The notes: generated from the sequence alone by a model not told the origin. A DNA stretch of 64,000 nt from Cyanobium sp. Cruz CV13-4-11 (GCF_024346055.1 NZ_JAGQCH010000012.1:36629-100628); one strand, 5' to 3'; counted from the stretch's first letter, positions 45,098 to 56,031 are shown. Numbers and translations are program-made.

Positions 45098-45417
45098 CGG
45101 AATCAGCCTGCAGGAGTTCCAGGTCAAGCCCCGCCCCGAGGAACTGGCGAAAATCCTGATCCAACGTGCTGGGACAGGGCCTGAAAGGCCTCCGATGCAG
45201 CCAGCGCATTCTGATTCGTGATCGACGCCGCTTGGTAGGCCGTGCAGAGCGCCGGAGTGGAGACCAGGCGCAGAAAGCTCTGCTGGGTGGCTCGGCAGAA
45301 CAGGGCCGGAGCCGCGGGCGTGGCCTGAAGCAGCACCGCCTGGGCGGAGTGATGGGCTGGATGGGCCACGAAGACTGCCGCCACCCACACGTTGACATCA
45401 AGCAGGTGGGCCGGCAC
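45084..45417 (-). pseudogene. vapC: VapC-type PIN-domain toxin with internal deletion
   Basis: The start is PIN-like: GTG 45417 opens AHLLDVNVWVAAVFVAHP, then LFCRATQQSFLRLVSTPAL, including the first catalytic Asp and the middle acidic region. The family C-terminus (TLDQDFRQF) then appears in another reading frame right after SEAFQALSQ, with the usual segment between (about 40 residues containing the W-x-D-A acidic motif) absent. The frame read from the GTG ends at 45124; the displaced tail ends at 45084. The toxin should therefore be inactive. Its GTG overlaps the antitoxin stop by 20 bp, the usual vapBC arrangement. Confidence 0.82.
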
Positions 45418-45697
45418 GGCGGAGGTCCTCCAGCTCCAGGCCTTGTTGCTCCAGCTGCAAGGCCGTGGCCAGATCGATTCCCGGCCGGTCGCTTGTTGTC
45501 TCACACCGGAACACCGGCAGCCCGGCTGAATCCACCATCACCCCATCGCTCGCGATGGGCACAGACGCCGTCGTGCTGCCATGGAGGCCCTGACGGATGG
45601 ACTCAGCCACGAGTTCCTTGAGAGTGCGGCCCTGCTGGAGGGCCCGCTGCTTGGCTTGGCGCAAGAGGTGGTCCGGCAGGTCCAAGGTCGTTTTCAT
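45398..45697 (-). CDS. vapB: VapB-type ribbon-helix-helix antitoxin
   Basis: 99 aa. The N-terminal ribbon-helix-helix domain is MKTTLDLPDHLLRQAKQRALQQ followed by GRTLKELVAESIRQGL, which binds DNA and should repress its own promoter. The C-terminal half (about 50 residues, acidic and less conserved) normally wraps the toxin and includes DRPGIDLATALQLEQQGLEL. ATG 45697 is the family start. The partner toxin is deleted, so this may be a free antitoxin or orphan regulator, able to neutralise related toxins. It lies 85 bp upstream of pyrG's end on the same strand. Confidence 0.88.
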   Translation of the reverse strand: MKTTLDLPDHLLRQAKQRALQQGRTLKELVAESIRQGLHGSTTASVPIASDGVMVDSAGLPVFRCETTSDRPGIDLATALQLEQQGLELEDLRRAGPPA

Positions 45698-45782
45698 CAA
45701 CCCATGGCTGCTGGAAACCCATTTTACGGGCGAACCAGCAAGCTGGGTTGCCCGTTGTTGGCGAGCCGATCCCCTGACGGCG

Positions 45783-47504
<1,722 letters not shown>

Positions 47505-47617
47505 CTACCGACCCCTTCCAGTCCGACCGCCCCCAGGATCTCCCCGCCCAGCACCCCCTCCCTCCCTTCCCCAGCCTCCTTGGGGAGGCCTGAGGGGGCT
47601 GGCCGTAGCCGGGCGTT

Positions 47618-47632
47618 GCCCGCAGCGCGGGC
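47618..47632 (-). other. GC-rich inverted repeat between dps and pyrG
   Basis: GCCCGC-AGC-GCGGGC is a perfect six-pair inverted repeat about 30 bp after the dps stop on the minus strand. The whole 182-bp spacer is extremely GC-rich and also holds CCTCC-TTGG-GGAGG at about 47570-47583. No T-run follows, so terminator activity is uncertain. Confidence 0.35.
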
Positions 47633-47662
47633 GCGCCCCGGCGCAGGCCAGAGCCCTCAGGC

Positions 47663-48154
47663 TCACCCCTCCAGGAGGCTCCGGAGCATCCACGCCGTCT
47701 TCTCGTGGATCTGCAGCCGCTGGGTGAGCAGGTCGGCGGTGGGCTGGTCGTTGGCTTCATCGGCGATGGTGAACACCGTGCGGATCGTGCGGGCCACCGC
47801 CTCGTGGCCCTCCACCAGTTCCCGCACCATGGCCAGGGCGGCGGGCACCCCGTCGGCCTCGGGGACCTAGGAGAGACCGGCGTAGATCGAGCCGCCGTAG
47901 GGGGCCGGGAAACCGAGGGCCCGGATGCGCTCGGCGATCAGGTCGAGGGCGGTCCAGAGCTCCGTGTACTGGCCCATGAACATCAGGTGGAGCGTGTTGA
48001 ACATCGGCCCGGTGACGTTCCAGTGGAAGCCGTGGGTCTTGGAGTAGAGCACGGTGCTGTCGGCCAGCACGCGGCCGAGGCCCTCGGCGATCTGCTGGCG
48101 CTGATCCGCCGGAATGCCGATGTCGATGGGGGGAGCGGTGACGGTGGGGGGCAT
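47663..48154 (-). pseudogene. dps: Dps-family ferritin-like protein interrupted by in-frame TAG
   Basis: Two blocks in the same frame rebuild a normal 163-residue Dps: residues 1-95 ([55 protein letters not shown]) and residues 97-163 ([41 protein letters not shown]). They are separated only by TAG at 47869-47867, at codon 96. The ferroxidase residues lie in the first block; the C-terminal helix is in the second. Without readthrough the product lacks its last 68 residues and could not assemble the 12-mer. It is a single-base nonsense change or a sequencing error. Dps stores iron and protects DNA from peroxide. Confidence 0.87.
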
Positions 48155-48256
48155 GGCGGGAAGGTGAGGGCGAAGGAAAGCGGTACAGCGAAGCTACTGA
48201 GAGATCGGCCGTTCGTTCCGTCTTCCAGGGATCGCCTCGACCCGGGCTGGGGGCGC

Positions 48257-50080
48257 CTAAGCCTCCTCGTCCGTCCAGGTGCTGGCCACGTGCAGCTCCT
48301 CCAGCTGCTTGGGCGCCACATCGGCCGGGGCCTGGGTCATCAGGCAGCGGGCCTGCTGGGTTTTCGGGAAGGCGATCGTGTCGCGGATCGATTCCTCGCC
48401 CGCCAGCAGCATCACCAGCCGGTCCATGCCGAAGGCGATGCCGCCGTGGGGCGGAGCGCCCATGTCGAGGGCCTCCATCAGGAAGCCGAACTGGCGCTCG
48501 GCCTCCTCCAGGGGCAGGCCGATGGTCTGGAGCACCTGGCGCTGCAGGGCCGAATCGTGGATGCGCAGGGAGCCGCCGCCCAGCTCCAGGCCGTTGAGCA
48601 CCAGGTCGTAGGCCTGGGCGCGGGCCGTGGGGAGGGTGGTGGCCCACTGGTCGGGATCGCTGCCCAGGTCGCCCGGGTTGGGGGCACAGAAGGGATGGTG
48701 CAGGGCTTCGAGGCGGTTTTCGCCGGCGTTGAACTCGAACATCGGGAAATCCACGACCCAGAGGAAGTTCCACTGGTCGTTGTCCCGCTCGGCCGGCACC
48801 AGGCCCAGTTCGCGGGCCAGGTACTGGCGCACCCTGTCCAGGGCCTTGTTGACGGTGGCGGTGTCACCGGCGCCGAACAGCAGCAGGGTGCCTTCGCTGG
48901 CGCCGGTGCGCTGCAGCAGTTCCGCCTTCGTTGCGGCGGTGAGGTTGTCCTTGATGGCGCCGATCGTGTCGATCTCGCCGCCGGCCCGCACCCGGATGAA
49001 GGCCAGGCCGCCGGCTCCCGCCTTCTGGGCCTCGCTGAACACATCGCCGCCCGGCTTGATGCGCACGTTGCTGACGGCCTCGTTGCCGCCGGCCACGGCG
49101 ATGCACTTCACCGAGCCCCCGGCCGCCACGGCGCCGGAGAACACCTTGAAGCCCATGCTGGCCACCAGGTCGCTCACGTCGGTGAGCTCCATGCCATAGC
49201 GGGTGTCGGGACGGTCGGTGCCGTAGCGGGCCATCGCCTCGTGCCAGGTGAGGCGAGGGAAGGGGCGGGGCAGCTCGATGCCCTTCACCGCCTTCCAGAT
49301 GGCGGCGATCAGGCCCTCGTTAAGCGCCAGGATCTGCTCCTGGTCCATGAAGCTCATCTCCATGTCCAGCTGGGTGAACTCCGGCTGGCGGTCGGCCCGC
49401 AGGTCCTCGTCGCGGAAGCAGCGGGCCACCTGGTAGTACCGCTCCAGGCCTCCCACCATCAGCAACTGCTTGAACAGCTGGGGCGACTGGGGCAGGGCGA
49501 ACCATTCCCCACCGCAGACCCGGCTGGGCACCAGGTAGTCGCGGGCGCCCTCGGGGGTGGAGCGGGTGAGCACCGGGGTCTCCACCTCGATGAAGCCTTC
49601 CCCCTCCAGATAGCCGCGAGCAGCCTTGACGGTGGCGTGGCGCAGCCGCAGGTTGCGGGCCATGCGCTCGCGGCGCAGGTCGAGGTAGCGGTGGCGCAGC
49701 CGCAGTTCCTCGCGGGTGTTCTCCTCGTCGTGCACCGACACCGGGAAGGGCAGGTTGCCGCGCACCTCATTGAGCACCGTGATGCCACTCGCCAGCACCT
49801 CGATGGCGCCGGTGGCGAGGCGTTCGTTGAGGGACTCGGCCGGCCGGGCCCGCACCTTGCCCTCCACCCGCAGCACGGTCTCGTTGCGCAGCCGCTCGGC
49901 CACGGCGAAGGCGGCGGGGGCCAGATCGGGATCCACCGTGATCTGCACGGTGCCCGTGCGGTCGCGCAGGTCGATGAAGATCACCCCGCCGTGGTCACGG
50001 CGCCGGTCGACCCAGCCGCACAGCTGGGCCTGCTGGCCGATGGCGTCGTTGCGCAGATCGCCGCACCCGTGGCTGCGCAT
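48257..50080 (-). CDS. aspS: Aspartyl-tRNA synthetase AspS (probably non-discriminating)
   Basis: 607 aa class II synthetase of bacterial type. N-terminal OB fold: [20 protein letters not shown], then [20 protein letters not shown]. Catalytic core motifs: [62 protein letters not shown], and C-terminal [16 protein letters not shown]. The bacterial insertion (GAD domain) with [16 protein letters not shown] region is present. ATG 50080 is chosen by homology; the frame is open to a GTG at 50113. Whether it charges tRNA-Asn too (non-discriminating) cannot be decided from the sequence without gatCAB and asnS context. It follows gcvT on the minus strand. Confidence 0.97.
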   Translation of the reverse strand: MRSHGCGDLRNDAIGQQAQLCGWVDRRRDHGGVIFIDLRDRTGTVQITVDPDLAPAAFAVAERLRNETVLRVEGKVRARPAESLNERLATGAIEVLASGITVLNEVRGNLPFPVSVHDEENTREELRLRHRYLDLRRERMARNLRLRHATVKAARGYLEGEGFIEVETPVLTRSTPEGARDYLVPSRVCGGEWFALPQSPQLFKQLLMVGGLERYYQVARCFRDEDLRADRQPEFTQLDMEMSFMDQEQILALNEGLIAAIWKAVKGIELPRPFPRLTWHEAMARYGTDRPDTRYGMELTDVSDLVASMGFKVFSGAVAAGGSVKCIAVAGGNEAVSNVRIKPGGDVFSEAQKAGAGGLAFIRVRAGGEIDTIGAIKDNLTAATKAELLQRTGASEGTLLLFGAGDTATVNKALDRVRQYLARELGLVPAERDNDQWNFLWVVDFPMFEFNAGENRLEALHHPFCAPNPGDLGSDPDQWATTLPTARAQAYDLVLNGLELGGGSLRIHDSALQRQVLQTIGLPLEEAERQFGFLMEALDMGAPPHGGIAFGMDRLVMLLAGEESIRDTIAFPKTQQARCLMTQAPADVAPKQLEELHVASTWTDEEA

Positions 50081-50137
50081 GGGGAAGAACACATCAATCC
50101 GCGAGTTTCCCACAGGGCGCCCGCGGCCCTGGCGTCC

Positions 50138-51253
50138 TCAGCCGCGCCGGTAGAACGGCCGCCTGACCACCACGGCCGGCTCGGCCCGGCCGCGGATCTC
50201 CACCGCCAGCTCCGTGCCGGGCTTGGCCGCCACCGCCGGCACATAGGCCAGGGCCACCGCTTCCCCCAGGGTGGGGGACCAGGTGCCGCTGGTGACCTCA
50301 CCCACCGCCACGCCGTCCTGCAGGACCGGGTAGCCGTGGCGGGCGATGGCACGGCCCTGCAGCTTCAGCCCCACCAGCTTGCGGCCCACCCCCTCAGCGG
50401 TCTGGCGCTCCAGGGCGGCCCGGCCGATGAAGTCGGCGGGCATCTCCAGGTGCACCAGCCAACCCAGACCCGCCTCCAGGGGGGTGGTGGCCGCATCCAT
50501 CTCGTTGCCGTAGAGGTGCATCGCCGCCTCCAGCCGCAGGGTGTCGCGGGCGCCGAGACCGCAGGGGATGACGCCCTCGGCCAGCAGCCGCTGCCACAGC
50601 GCCACGCCGGCCTCGCGGCCCAGCAGCAGCTCGAAGCCGTCCTCACCGGTGTAGCCCGTGCGGCCCACGAACACCGGCGCGCCGTCGATGGCCAGCTCCC
50701 GGTGGCCGAAGCGGGGCAGTCCCGCCAGGCTCGTGCCCACCAGGGCCTCCAGGCGGGCGGGGGCCTCCGGGCCCTGCAGGGCCAGCAGCACCCCGTCGCC
50801 CTTGCGGTCGGTGATGGTGATCCCCTCGGGTTCCAGCTGGCTGGCGATCCAGGCGGTGTCGGCCTCGGCGCAGGCGGCGTTGATCACCAGCACCAGTTCA
50901 TCGCGCTCGCCCTCGGGGCCGTCCACCCGACCCCGGTCGTAGACAATCAGATCGTCGCGGATGCCGCCGGCTTCGTTGAGCAGGACGGTGTAGCTGGCCT
51001 CGCCGGGGCCGATGCGGAACAGGTCGGTGGGCACCAGCCGCTGCAGGGCATCCTTGGTGCCCTGCCCCCGCAGGGTGAGCACGCCCATGTGGGAGATGTC
51101 GAAGACGCCGCAGTGCTGGCGCACGGCGTTGTGCTCCTGCACCAGGCCGGAGAACTGGATCGCCATCCGCCAGCCGGCGAACGGCACCATGCGGGCGCCC
51201 GCTGCATCGGCGGCGGCGTCCAGGGGTGTGCGGCGCAGGGAGGTGGTATCCAT
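50138..51253 (-). CDS. gcvT: Aminomethyltransferase GcvT (glycine cleavage T protein)
   Basis: 371 aa; transfers the aminomethyl carbon to tetrahydrofolate, releasing ammonia, in the glycine cleavage system used in photorespiration. N-terminal RRTPLDAAADAAGARMVPFAG and WRMAIQFSGLVQEHNAVRQH, then CGVFDISHMGVLTLRG, and the folate-binding GYTGEDGFELLL and RDTLRLEAAMHLYGNEMD. C-terminal GEVTSGTWSPTLGEAVALAYV. A Gly-Pro-Glu acidic stretch precedes the second half. The gene is 57 bp upstream of aspS on the same strand; no clear glycine riboswitch was found upstream. Confidence 0.97.
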   Translation of the reverse strand: MDTTSLRRTPLDAAADAAGARMVPFAGWRMAIQFSGLVQEHNAVRQHCGVFDISHMGVLTLRGQGTKDALQRLVPTDLFRIGPGEASYTVLLNEAGGIRDDLIVYDRGRVDGPEGERDELVLVINAACAEADTAWIASQLEPEGITITDRKGDGVLLALQGPEAPARLEALVGTSLAGLPRFGHRELAIDGAPVFVGRTGYTGEDGFELLLGREAGVALWQRLLAEGVIPCGLGARDTLRLEAAMHLYGNEMDAATTPLEAGLGWLVHLEMPADFIGRAALERQTAEGVGRKLVGLKLQGRAIARHGYPVLQDGVAVGEVTSGTWSPTLGEAVALAYVPAVAAKPGTELAVEIRGRAEPAVVVRRPFYRRG

Positions 51254-51433
51254 CGAGGCGGCCGGCCGGCCATGGGGACGCCGGTGCCCGGTGGCGCAAT
51301 CCTATGGAGCGGTCGACCTCGGCCTGGGGAAGCGCTGTCGCCTCCAATACGGAAGAAAGCCTGTGATTCGGCTTTCACCCCTATCACACTGGCGAAGAAC
51401 TGCGTACTTTGGTTAGCCCACCAGGTCAACCGG

Positions 51434-51673
51434 ATGGGCAACCGTCCCAACTGTCGCAGCTGTCGCCACTGCACCCCCCCTGCCGGGGTGGAGATGGGAT
51501 GGTGCCAGCTGCGTCAGCTGCCCATCCATCCCGATCTGGTGGCCGACCTTTGGTGCCATCACTGGACGGCACGACCCCCCCGGCTGCCGGTGGTGTCCCC
51601 CGACGGCCTGCTGAAGCCGGGGCACGTTCCGGTGGGCAGCCAGCAGCTCAGCCTGGCCACCGGCCTCTCCTGA
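51434..51673 (+). CDS. Small Cys-rich hypothetical protein
   Basis: 79 aa, from ATG 51434. The N-terminus has clustered cysteines (NCRSCRHCTPP) and another two follow (GWCQLRQL, LWCHHW), six in all, which could bind zinc or an iron-sulfur cluster. The rest is basic and Trp-containing (DLVADLWCHHWTARPPRLP). I do not recognise a family. A hairpin (GAAAGCC and GGCTTTC, 51355-51376) lies upstream and a strong inverted repeat with a T-run lies 16 bp downstream, as expected for a short independent transcript. The gene is divergent from gcvT. A coding assignment is likely but not certain. Confidence 0.62.
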   Translation: MGNRPNCRSCRHCTPPAGVEMGWCQLRQLPIHPDLVADLWCHHWTARPPRLPVVSPDGLLKPGHVPVGSQQLSLATGLS

Positions 51674-51689
51674 CGGCGCCGGAAGGGTC

Positions 51690-51725
51690 AAATGTGTGAC
51701 GAGTCATACATTTCTGGCTTTTTTT
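51690..51725 (+). terminator. Inverted repeat plus T-run after the small Cys-rich gene
   Basis: AAATGTGTGAC (51690-51700), a 2-base centre and GTCATACATTT (51703-51713) form a nearly perfect 24-bp palindrome; as RNA a ten-pair stem with a CGAG loop (one G-U pair) forms, then CTGGCTTTTTTT. It is 16 bp after the small gene's stop, so a terminator is likeliest. It could also be an operator for the cNMP-binding gene 100 bp downstream. Confidence 0.6.
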
Positions 51726-51815
51726 CCCGTTTCTCCCCTCCTTCTCCTAGCAAAGCGCCCTGTTTGGCCCTAGGAAAGATCTACTTGTTCACCCCCACCT
51801 CGGAGGTCCCCTGAA

Positions 51816-52214
51816 TTGATCAGAACCGCCACTTCCCCATCACCCATCGACCTGATGGCCGTTCATGTGGATTGTGAAACCTTCACCCTCCCCACAGGAG
51901 CCCACGTCTTCTCCCGCGGCGCCAGCGCCAACGCCATCTACGCCGTGCGTCGCGGCATCGTCGAGCTGGTGGGCGAGCAGGGTGAGAAAACCTGCTTCCG
52001 CCCGGGAGAACTGTTCAGCTACCAAGACATCACCTGGCGCGAGCTGAGCCACCGCAGCGACGCCTTCGCCCGAACGCCGGTGGAGGTGCTGCGCCTCGAT
52101 CGGCTCCGCTTCCTCAACCTGCTGCACAACCACCCCACCCTGGCCGTGCAGCTGATCGGCCAGCAGCACACCCGCCTGCGCGAGCAGCGCGCCAGCGGCA
52201 CCTGCTGTTACTGA
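51816..52214 (+). CDS. Cyclic nucleotide-binding (CRP-type sensor) domain protein without DNA-binding domain
   Basis: 132 aa. Residues about 18-115 match the CRP/FNR sensor barrel: GAHVFSRGASANAIYAVRRG, GIVELVGEQGEKTCFRPGELF, VEVLRLDRLRFLNLLHNHP. No helix-turn-helix follows; the protein ends after a short Arg/Gln-rich helix and CCY. The phosphate-binding cassette typical of true cAMP binders (GELAxxxxxPRxAT) is not seen, so the ligand is uncertain. The start codon is TTG at 51816, supported by a perfect GGAGGT 8 nt upstream. It overlaps the convergent speB end by 7 bp. Possibly a truncated or single-domain regulator. Confidence 0.8.
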   Translation: MIRTATSPSPIDLMAVHVDCETFTLPTGAHVFSRGASANAIYAVRRGIVELVGEQGEKTCFRPGELFSYQDITWRELSHRSDAFARTPVEVLRLDRLRFLNLLHNHPTLAVQLIGQQHTRLREQRASGTCCY

Positions 52215-53068
52215 GCACCAAGCAGCAGCAGCAGGCTGCGGGTCACCTTGGCGGCCAGCACGGCGCTGACGCCGCTGGGGTCGAGCTGGGGCGCCAGCTC
52301 CACCACATCGGCGGCCACCAGCTGGTGATGGCGCAGTTCCTCCACCAGCTCGGCGAACTGGGGCCAGTGGAAGCCACCGGGCTCCGGGGTGCCCGTGCCC
52401 GGCAGCACGGCGGGATCGAACCAGTCGAGGTCGACGGTTAGATAGAGAGGCCGGCCCCGCAGTGGGGCGAGCGCCTCGGCCATCGCGGCGATCGGCACCA
52501 GCCGGCCGCTGCTGCGCAGCTCCTGGAACTCCTCGCGGGTGCCGCTGCGGATGGCGATCTGGCGCAACTCCCCGCTGGGCAGCACCTCCAGGCAGCGACG
52601 CATGGCGCAGGCATGGCTGTGGCGGGCCCCGAGCCAGCTCTGGCGCAGGTCGGCGTGGGCATCGAGCTGCACCAGCACCAGATCGGGGTGGCGCTGCGCC
52701 ACCGCCGCCACGGCCCCACTGCTGATGGAGTGCTCACCGCCCAGCATCAGGGGCGCCAGACCCAACGCCAGCACCGCTTCGGTGGCCTGGTGCACCGCCG
52801 CCACGACCGGCTCGGGGGCGCCGAAGGGGATCGCCACGGCCCCGAGGTCGGCGAAGGCCAGGTCCTCGAGATCCAGCTCGAGCTGGGGGTCGTAGCTCTC
52901 CAGGCCGCTGCTCACGTCCCGGATCGCCGCCGGACCGAAGCGGGCGCCGGGGCGGAAGGAGGTGGTGCCGTCGTAGGGAACGCCGAACAGGCCCACGGCA
53001 CAGCCCGCCGGCTCGCGGCGGGCCCCCATGTAGATCGCCCCTTCGGTGTCGAACAGCTCCGGGTTCAT
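52208..53068 (-). CDS. speB: Agmatinase / ureohydrolase SpeB
   Basis: 286 aa manganese ureohydrolase from ATG 53068. Metal-binding motifs: [21 protein letters not shown] and [21 protein letters not shown]. It likely hydrolyses agmatine to putrescine and urea; ureohydrolases are hard to assign exactly (guanidinase or arginase cannot be excluded). The 4-bp overlap with the upstream speE start region (ATGA) makes a polyamine role likely, because putrescine is the spermidine synthase substrate. The urea by-product could feed the urease of this window. A frame extending upstream is antisense noise over speE. Confidence 0.93.
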   Translation of the reverse strand: MNPELFDTEGAIYMGARREPAGCAVGLFGVPYDGTTSFRPGARFGPAAIRDVSSGLESYDPQLELDLEDLAFADLGAVAIPFGAPEPVVAAVHQATEAVLALGLAPLMLGGEHSISSGAVAAVAQRHPDLVLVQLDAHADLRQSWLGARHSHACAMRRCLEVLPSGELRQIAIRSGTREEFQELRSSGRLVPIAAMAEALAPLRGRPLYLTVDLDWFDPAVLPGTGTPEPGGFHWPQFAELVEELRHHQLVAADVVELAPQLDPSGVSAVLAAKVTRSLLLLLGAQ

Positions 53069-53940
53069 GGCTGGCTCGCCACATCGGCCAGCTGGCGCTC
53101 CACGAAGGCCGGCACCGCCTCGAAGGCCCCCCGCTGCCAGCGCGGCGACCAGATGCTGCAGCCCGGCGCCACCGCCGCGGCGCGCTCCGCCAGGGGCTCC
53201 CGGTAGCGGGGGCCTTCGGGGCAGGCGAAGGTCCAGCTCCACCAGCCGCTGGGGTACATGGGCACCCAGCCGTACATCGGATCGGCATGGCCGAACACCT
53301 CGCGCAGCAGCCGCACGGTGTCGATGTGGACCTGGCGGAAGGCCTCGGGGGATTCGCTCTGGGTGGCGAACACACCGCCTGGGCGCAGCAGGCGGCGGCA
53401 GTGCTGGAAGAAGCTGCGGTTGAACAGGCCCTCGGCAGGTCCGGCCGGATCGGAGCCATCCACCAGCACCACGTCGTAGCTGGCGTCGGGGGCTTCGGCC
53501 GCCCAGGCGATGCCGTCACCGACGGTGAGGTGGAAGCGGGGGTCGCTCCAGGCGGCGCCGCCGAGGCTGGGCAGGTGCTTGCGGGAGAGCTCCACCACCA
53601 GCCCGTCGATCTCCACCATGTCGAGGTGGGCGACGCCGGGGTGGCGCAGGCACTCGCGGGCGGTGCCGCCGTCACCGCCGCCGATCACCAGCACCCGTTC
53701 GATCGACGCGGCGGCGCAGAGGGCCGGATGCACCAGGGGTTCGTGGTAGTGCCGCTCCTGCTTCTCCGCCGTCATCCAGCAGCCGTCGAGCAGCAGCCCC
53801 TTGCCGTAGGTCTGGCTGTCGATGATCGTGATCCGCTGGTAGGGGCTGGTGTGCTCCTCCACCACGGTGGCGGCCAGCCCGTAGCGCACCCCGCCCAGCT
53901 CCTCGTCCACCCAGGCGCCCGGTTGCTCTTGCGGTCCCAT
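53065..53940 (-). CDS. speE: Spermidine synthase SpeE
   Basis: 291 aa aminopropyltransferase (Rossmann fold), from ATG 53940 ([20 protein letters not shown]). Motifs: [33 protein letters not shown], the binding motif [34 protein letters not shown], and the catalytic [17 protein letters not shown]. It adds an aminopropyl group from decarboxylated SAM to putrescine. The frame read farther upstream encodes only noise and overlaps the divergent carbonic anhydrase gene. It overlaps speB by 4 bp, so the pair is an operon. The 57-bp gap to the divergent carbonic anhydrase gene holds both starts. Confidence 0.95.
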   Translation of the reverse strand: MGPQEQPGAWVDEELGGVRYGLAATVVEEHTSPYQRITIIDSQTYGKGLLLDGCWMTAEKQERHYHEPLVHPALCAAASIERVLVIGGGDGGTARECLRHPGVAHLDMVEIDGLVVELSRKHLPSLGGAAWSDPRFHLTVGDGIAWAAEAPDASYDVVLVDGSDPAGPAEGLFNRSFFQHCRRLLRPGGVFATQSESPEAFRQVHIDTVRLLREVFGHADPMYGWVPMYPSGWWSWTFACPEGPRYREPLAERAAAVAPGCSIWSPRWQRGAFEAVPAFVERQLADVASQP

Positions 53941-53997
53941 GCGGTTGGCTCGTGGCTTTCCAGCTAAACCTTCGGCAGGACCCCTTGTCACGGCGCC

Positions 53998-54741
53998 ATG
54001 GCACATTCCAGACGCCAACTCCTTGGGCTCCTCGCCCTGACGGGCGCCGGCGTGGCCCTGGAGACCCTGGGGCCCCGGCCGGCAGCGGCCGCCGCCGCCG
54101 ATGACACCCTGACGGAGCGGCTCTCGGTGTGCCGTCCCGATGGCGACCCTCTGCAGGAGCTGCTGCGCCGCAACCGCGACTTCTCCCGCACCTGGCAGGC
54201 GGCCGAGCGCAGCGACGATCCCCAGGGCCGGGCCACCCTGCTGCACGAGACCTGGCCGCTCCACTGCCAGGTGCGCCCCGATGCCCTGGCCGCCGGCCAG
54301 CGGCCCTGGGCGTCGGTGCTCTGCTGCGCCGATTCGCGGGTGGCGCCGGAGTGGATCTTCGCCTGCGGCGCCGGGGAACTGTTCGAGGTGCGCAGCGCCG
54401 GCAACACGGCCTTCGACGCGGGTGTCGCCTCCCTGGAGTACGCCGTGGCGGAGCTGGCGGTGCCCCTGATCCTGGTGATGGGCCACAGCGGCTGCGGCGC
54501 GGTGACCGCCGCCATGGCCAGCAACCCGCTCACACCCCTGCTGGAGGAGCTGGTGGCGCCGATCCGGGCCAGCCTCGAGCCCGGTGCCGACCTGGCCCAG
54601 GCGGTGCGCCGCAACGCCGCCGCCGCCGCCGCCGCGCTGCCGCAACGCAGTGCCCTGCTGCGCCAGGCCGTGGCGGACGGGCGCCTGCGCATCCAGGCCG
54701 CCTACTTCGACATCGGCAGCGGCGACGTGAGCCTGGTGTGA
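53998..54741 (+). CDS. Exported beta-class carbonic anhydrase with Tat-type signal
   Basis: 247 aa. N-terminal twin-arginine signal [18 protein letters not shown] with a hydrophobic core and Ala-rich cleavage region ([11 protein letters not shown]), predicting export of a folded, metal-loaded enzyme. The beta-CA zinc site is complete: Cys-Ala-Asp-Ser-Arg ([13 protein letters not shown]) and His-x-x-Cys ([12 protein letters not shown]). It should interconvert carbon dioxide and bicarbonate in the periplasm or at the thylakoid lumen face. It lies 2-3 kb from sbtA/sbtB. Such periplasmic beta-CAs (EcaB-like) are known in cyanobacteria. The stop overlaps the arfB start by 4 bp. Confidence 0.94.
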   Translation: MAHSRRQLLGLLALTGAGVALETLGPRPAAAAAADDTLTERLSVCRPDGDPLQELLRRNRDFSRTWQAAERSDDPQGRATLLHETWPLHCQVRPDALAAGQRPWASVLCCADSRVAPEWIFACGAGELFEVRSAGNTAFDAGVASLEYAVAELAVPLILVMGHSGCGAVTAAMASNPLTPLLEELVAPIRASLEPGADLAQAVRRNAAAAAAALPQRSALLRQAVADGRLRIQAAYFDIGSGDVSLV

Positions 54742-55172
54742 GAGGCGATCTGCCCCTGGGGAACGGCCTGGTGATCCCGGCGGCCGAGCTGGGCTGGCGG
54801 TTTTCGCGCGCCTCCGGCCCCGGGGGCCAGGGGGTGAACACCACCGACTCCCGGGTGGAGCTGGTGTTCGACCTGGCCGCCAGCGGCGCCCTCCCCCCGA
54901 CCCTGCGGGAGCGGGCCCTGCGGCGGCTGGCGGCCAGGCTCACCCCGGCCGGCCTGGTGATCGTGGCGGCGGAGCAGCGCTCCCAGTGGCAGAACCGTCA
55001 GGCGGCGCAGAAGCGCCTGGTGGAGCTGATCCAGGCGGCGATCGCGCCGCCGCCGCCACCCCGCCGGCCGACCAAGCCCAGCCGCGGCTCGGTGGAGCGC
55101 CGGCTGAAGGCCAAGCGGCAGCGGGGATCGATCAAGAACCACCGGCGGCAGGGTCCGCCTGAGGATGGGTAG
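54738..55172 (+). CDS. arfB: ArfB/YaeJ-type peptidyl-tRNA hydrolase (ribosome rescue)
   Basis: 144 aa. Catalytic GGQ motif in [21 protein letters not shown], then the release-factor-like fold with [23 protein letters not shown] and a basic C-terminal tail ([23 protein letters not shown]) that inserts into the empty mRNA channel. It frees ribosomes stalled without a stop codon. The start is GTG 54738, overlapping the carbonic anhydrase stop (GTGTGA), so it is translationally coupled. Its last 41 bp overlap the convergent mazG end. Length and order match the family. Confidence 0.93.
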   Translation: MRGDLPLGNGLVIPAAELGWRFSRASGPGGQGVNTTDSRVELVFDLAASGALPPTLRERALRRLAARLTPAGLVIVAAEQRSQWQNRQAAQKRLVELIQAAIAPPPPPRRPTKPSRGSVERRLKAKRQRGSIKNHRRQGPPEDG

Positions 55173-56031
55173 GCCCAGGGCCGCTCTCGGAGCGGATCTG
55201 GGCTTTGGCCGCCTGCCAGTGGCCCTCCAGTTCGGCGAGTCCGCGGCCGCCGAGGTCGCCGCCCAGGGCGGCCTCCACCCGGGAAAAGCGATCGAGGAAG
55301 CGGCGGTTGGTGCCGGCCAGGCCCTCCTCGGGGTCGAGATCGCACCAGCGGGCCACGTTCACCAGGGTGAACAGCACGTCGCCCAGTTCCTCCTGGGCAT
55401 GGGCCCGGTCGCCGCTGGCCACGGCCTCCCGCAGCTCGTCCATCTCCTCCTGCACCTTGGCCCACACCCCCTCGATGGCGTCCCACTCGAAGCCGGCGGC
55501 GGCGGCCTTGCGCGAGATGGTCATGGCGCCGGCCAGGGCCGGCTGGCCGCGCACCTTCTGGGCCAGCCGGTCGCTGAGGGGGCTGGCGCTTGCTGGCTGT
55601 TGGCGCTCGGCGGCCTTGATCGCCTCCCAGCTGCGGCGCACGGCCTCGGGGTCATCGGCCCGCTCCGCCGCCGGATCGAACACGTGCGGGTGGCGGCGCA
55701 CCAGCTTGGCGGCGATGGAGCGGGCGACGGCGGCCAGATCGAAGCCCCCCGCTTCGCTGGCGATGCGGGCGTGGAGGACCACCTGCAGCAGCAGGTCGCC
55801 CAGCTCTTCGGCCAGGTGATCGTCGTCGCCCTGGCGGATCGCATCGGCCACCTCATGGGCCTCCTCCAGCACGTAGGGAATCAGGGAACTGTGGGTCTGG
55901 GCCAGGTCCCAGGGGCAGCCGCCATCCGGGTCCCGCAGACGGTCCACGATCGTCACCAGTTCCGCCAGGGCCTCCTGCGCGGCCCCCCCATCGGCTTCAG
56001 ATGTAAAAAGCGGCCGGAAACCGGACATCAC
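55132..56031 (-). CDS. mazG: Nucleoside triphosphate pyrophosphohydrolase MazG
   Basis: 299 aa; hydrolyses NTPs or modified nucleotides to monophosphates and pyrophosphate. Two MazG repeats: the first with GCPWDLAQTHSSLIPYVLEEAHEVADAI and AEELGDLLLQVVLHARIA, the second with KVQEEMDELREAV and AQEELGDVLFTLVNVARW. Both contain the ExxE-type metal motifs. The C-terminal extension ([23 protein letters not shown]) is low-complexity. Starts at ATG 56031, with a second ATG one codon later. The gene runs convergently with arfB and is divergent from the sbtA leader region. Confidence 0.94.
   Translation of the reverse strand: MMSGFRPLFTSEADGGAAQEALAELVTIVDRLRDPDGGCPWDLAQTHSSLIPYVLEEAHEVADAIRQGDDDHLAEELGDLLLQVVLHARIASEAGGFDLAAVARSIAAKLVRRHPHVFDPAAERADDPEAVRRSWEAIKAAERQQPASASPLSDRLAQKVRGQPALAGAMTISRKAAAAGFEWDAIEGVWAKVQEEMDELREAVASGDRAHAQEELGDVLFTLVNVARWCDLDPEEGLAGTNRRFLDRFSRVEAALGGDLGGRGLAELEGHWQAAKAQIRSESGPGPTHPQADPAAGGS

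Noticed and set aside
51254..51433. Glycine riboswitch upstream of gcvT
   Set aside because: None of the conserved glycine-aptamer segments could be found on the gcvT strand.
47705..51673. A very long open plus-strand frame of over 1300 codons
   Set aside because: It lies antisense to dps, aspS and gcvT, which all have clear family motifs. High GC makes long antisense frames common here; only its last 79 codons (from 51434) may be a gene.
51690..51713. Palindrome as a CRP-type operator
   Set aside because: The spacing does not match TGTGA-N6-TCACA and a T-run follows directly, so terminator was preferred; kept only as an alternative.
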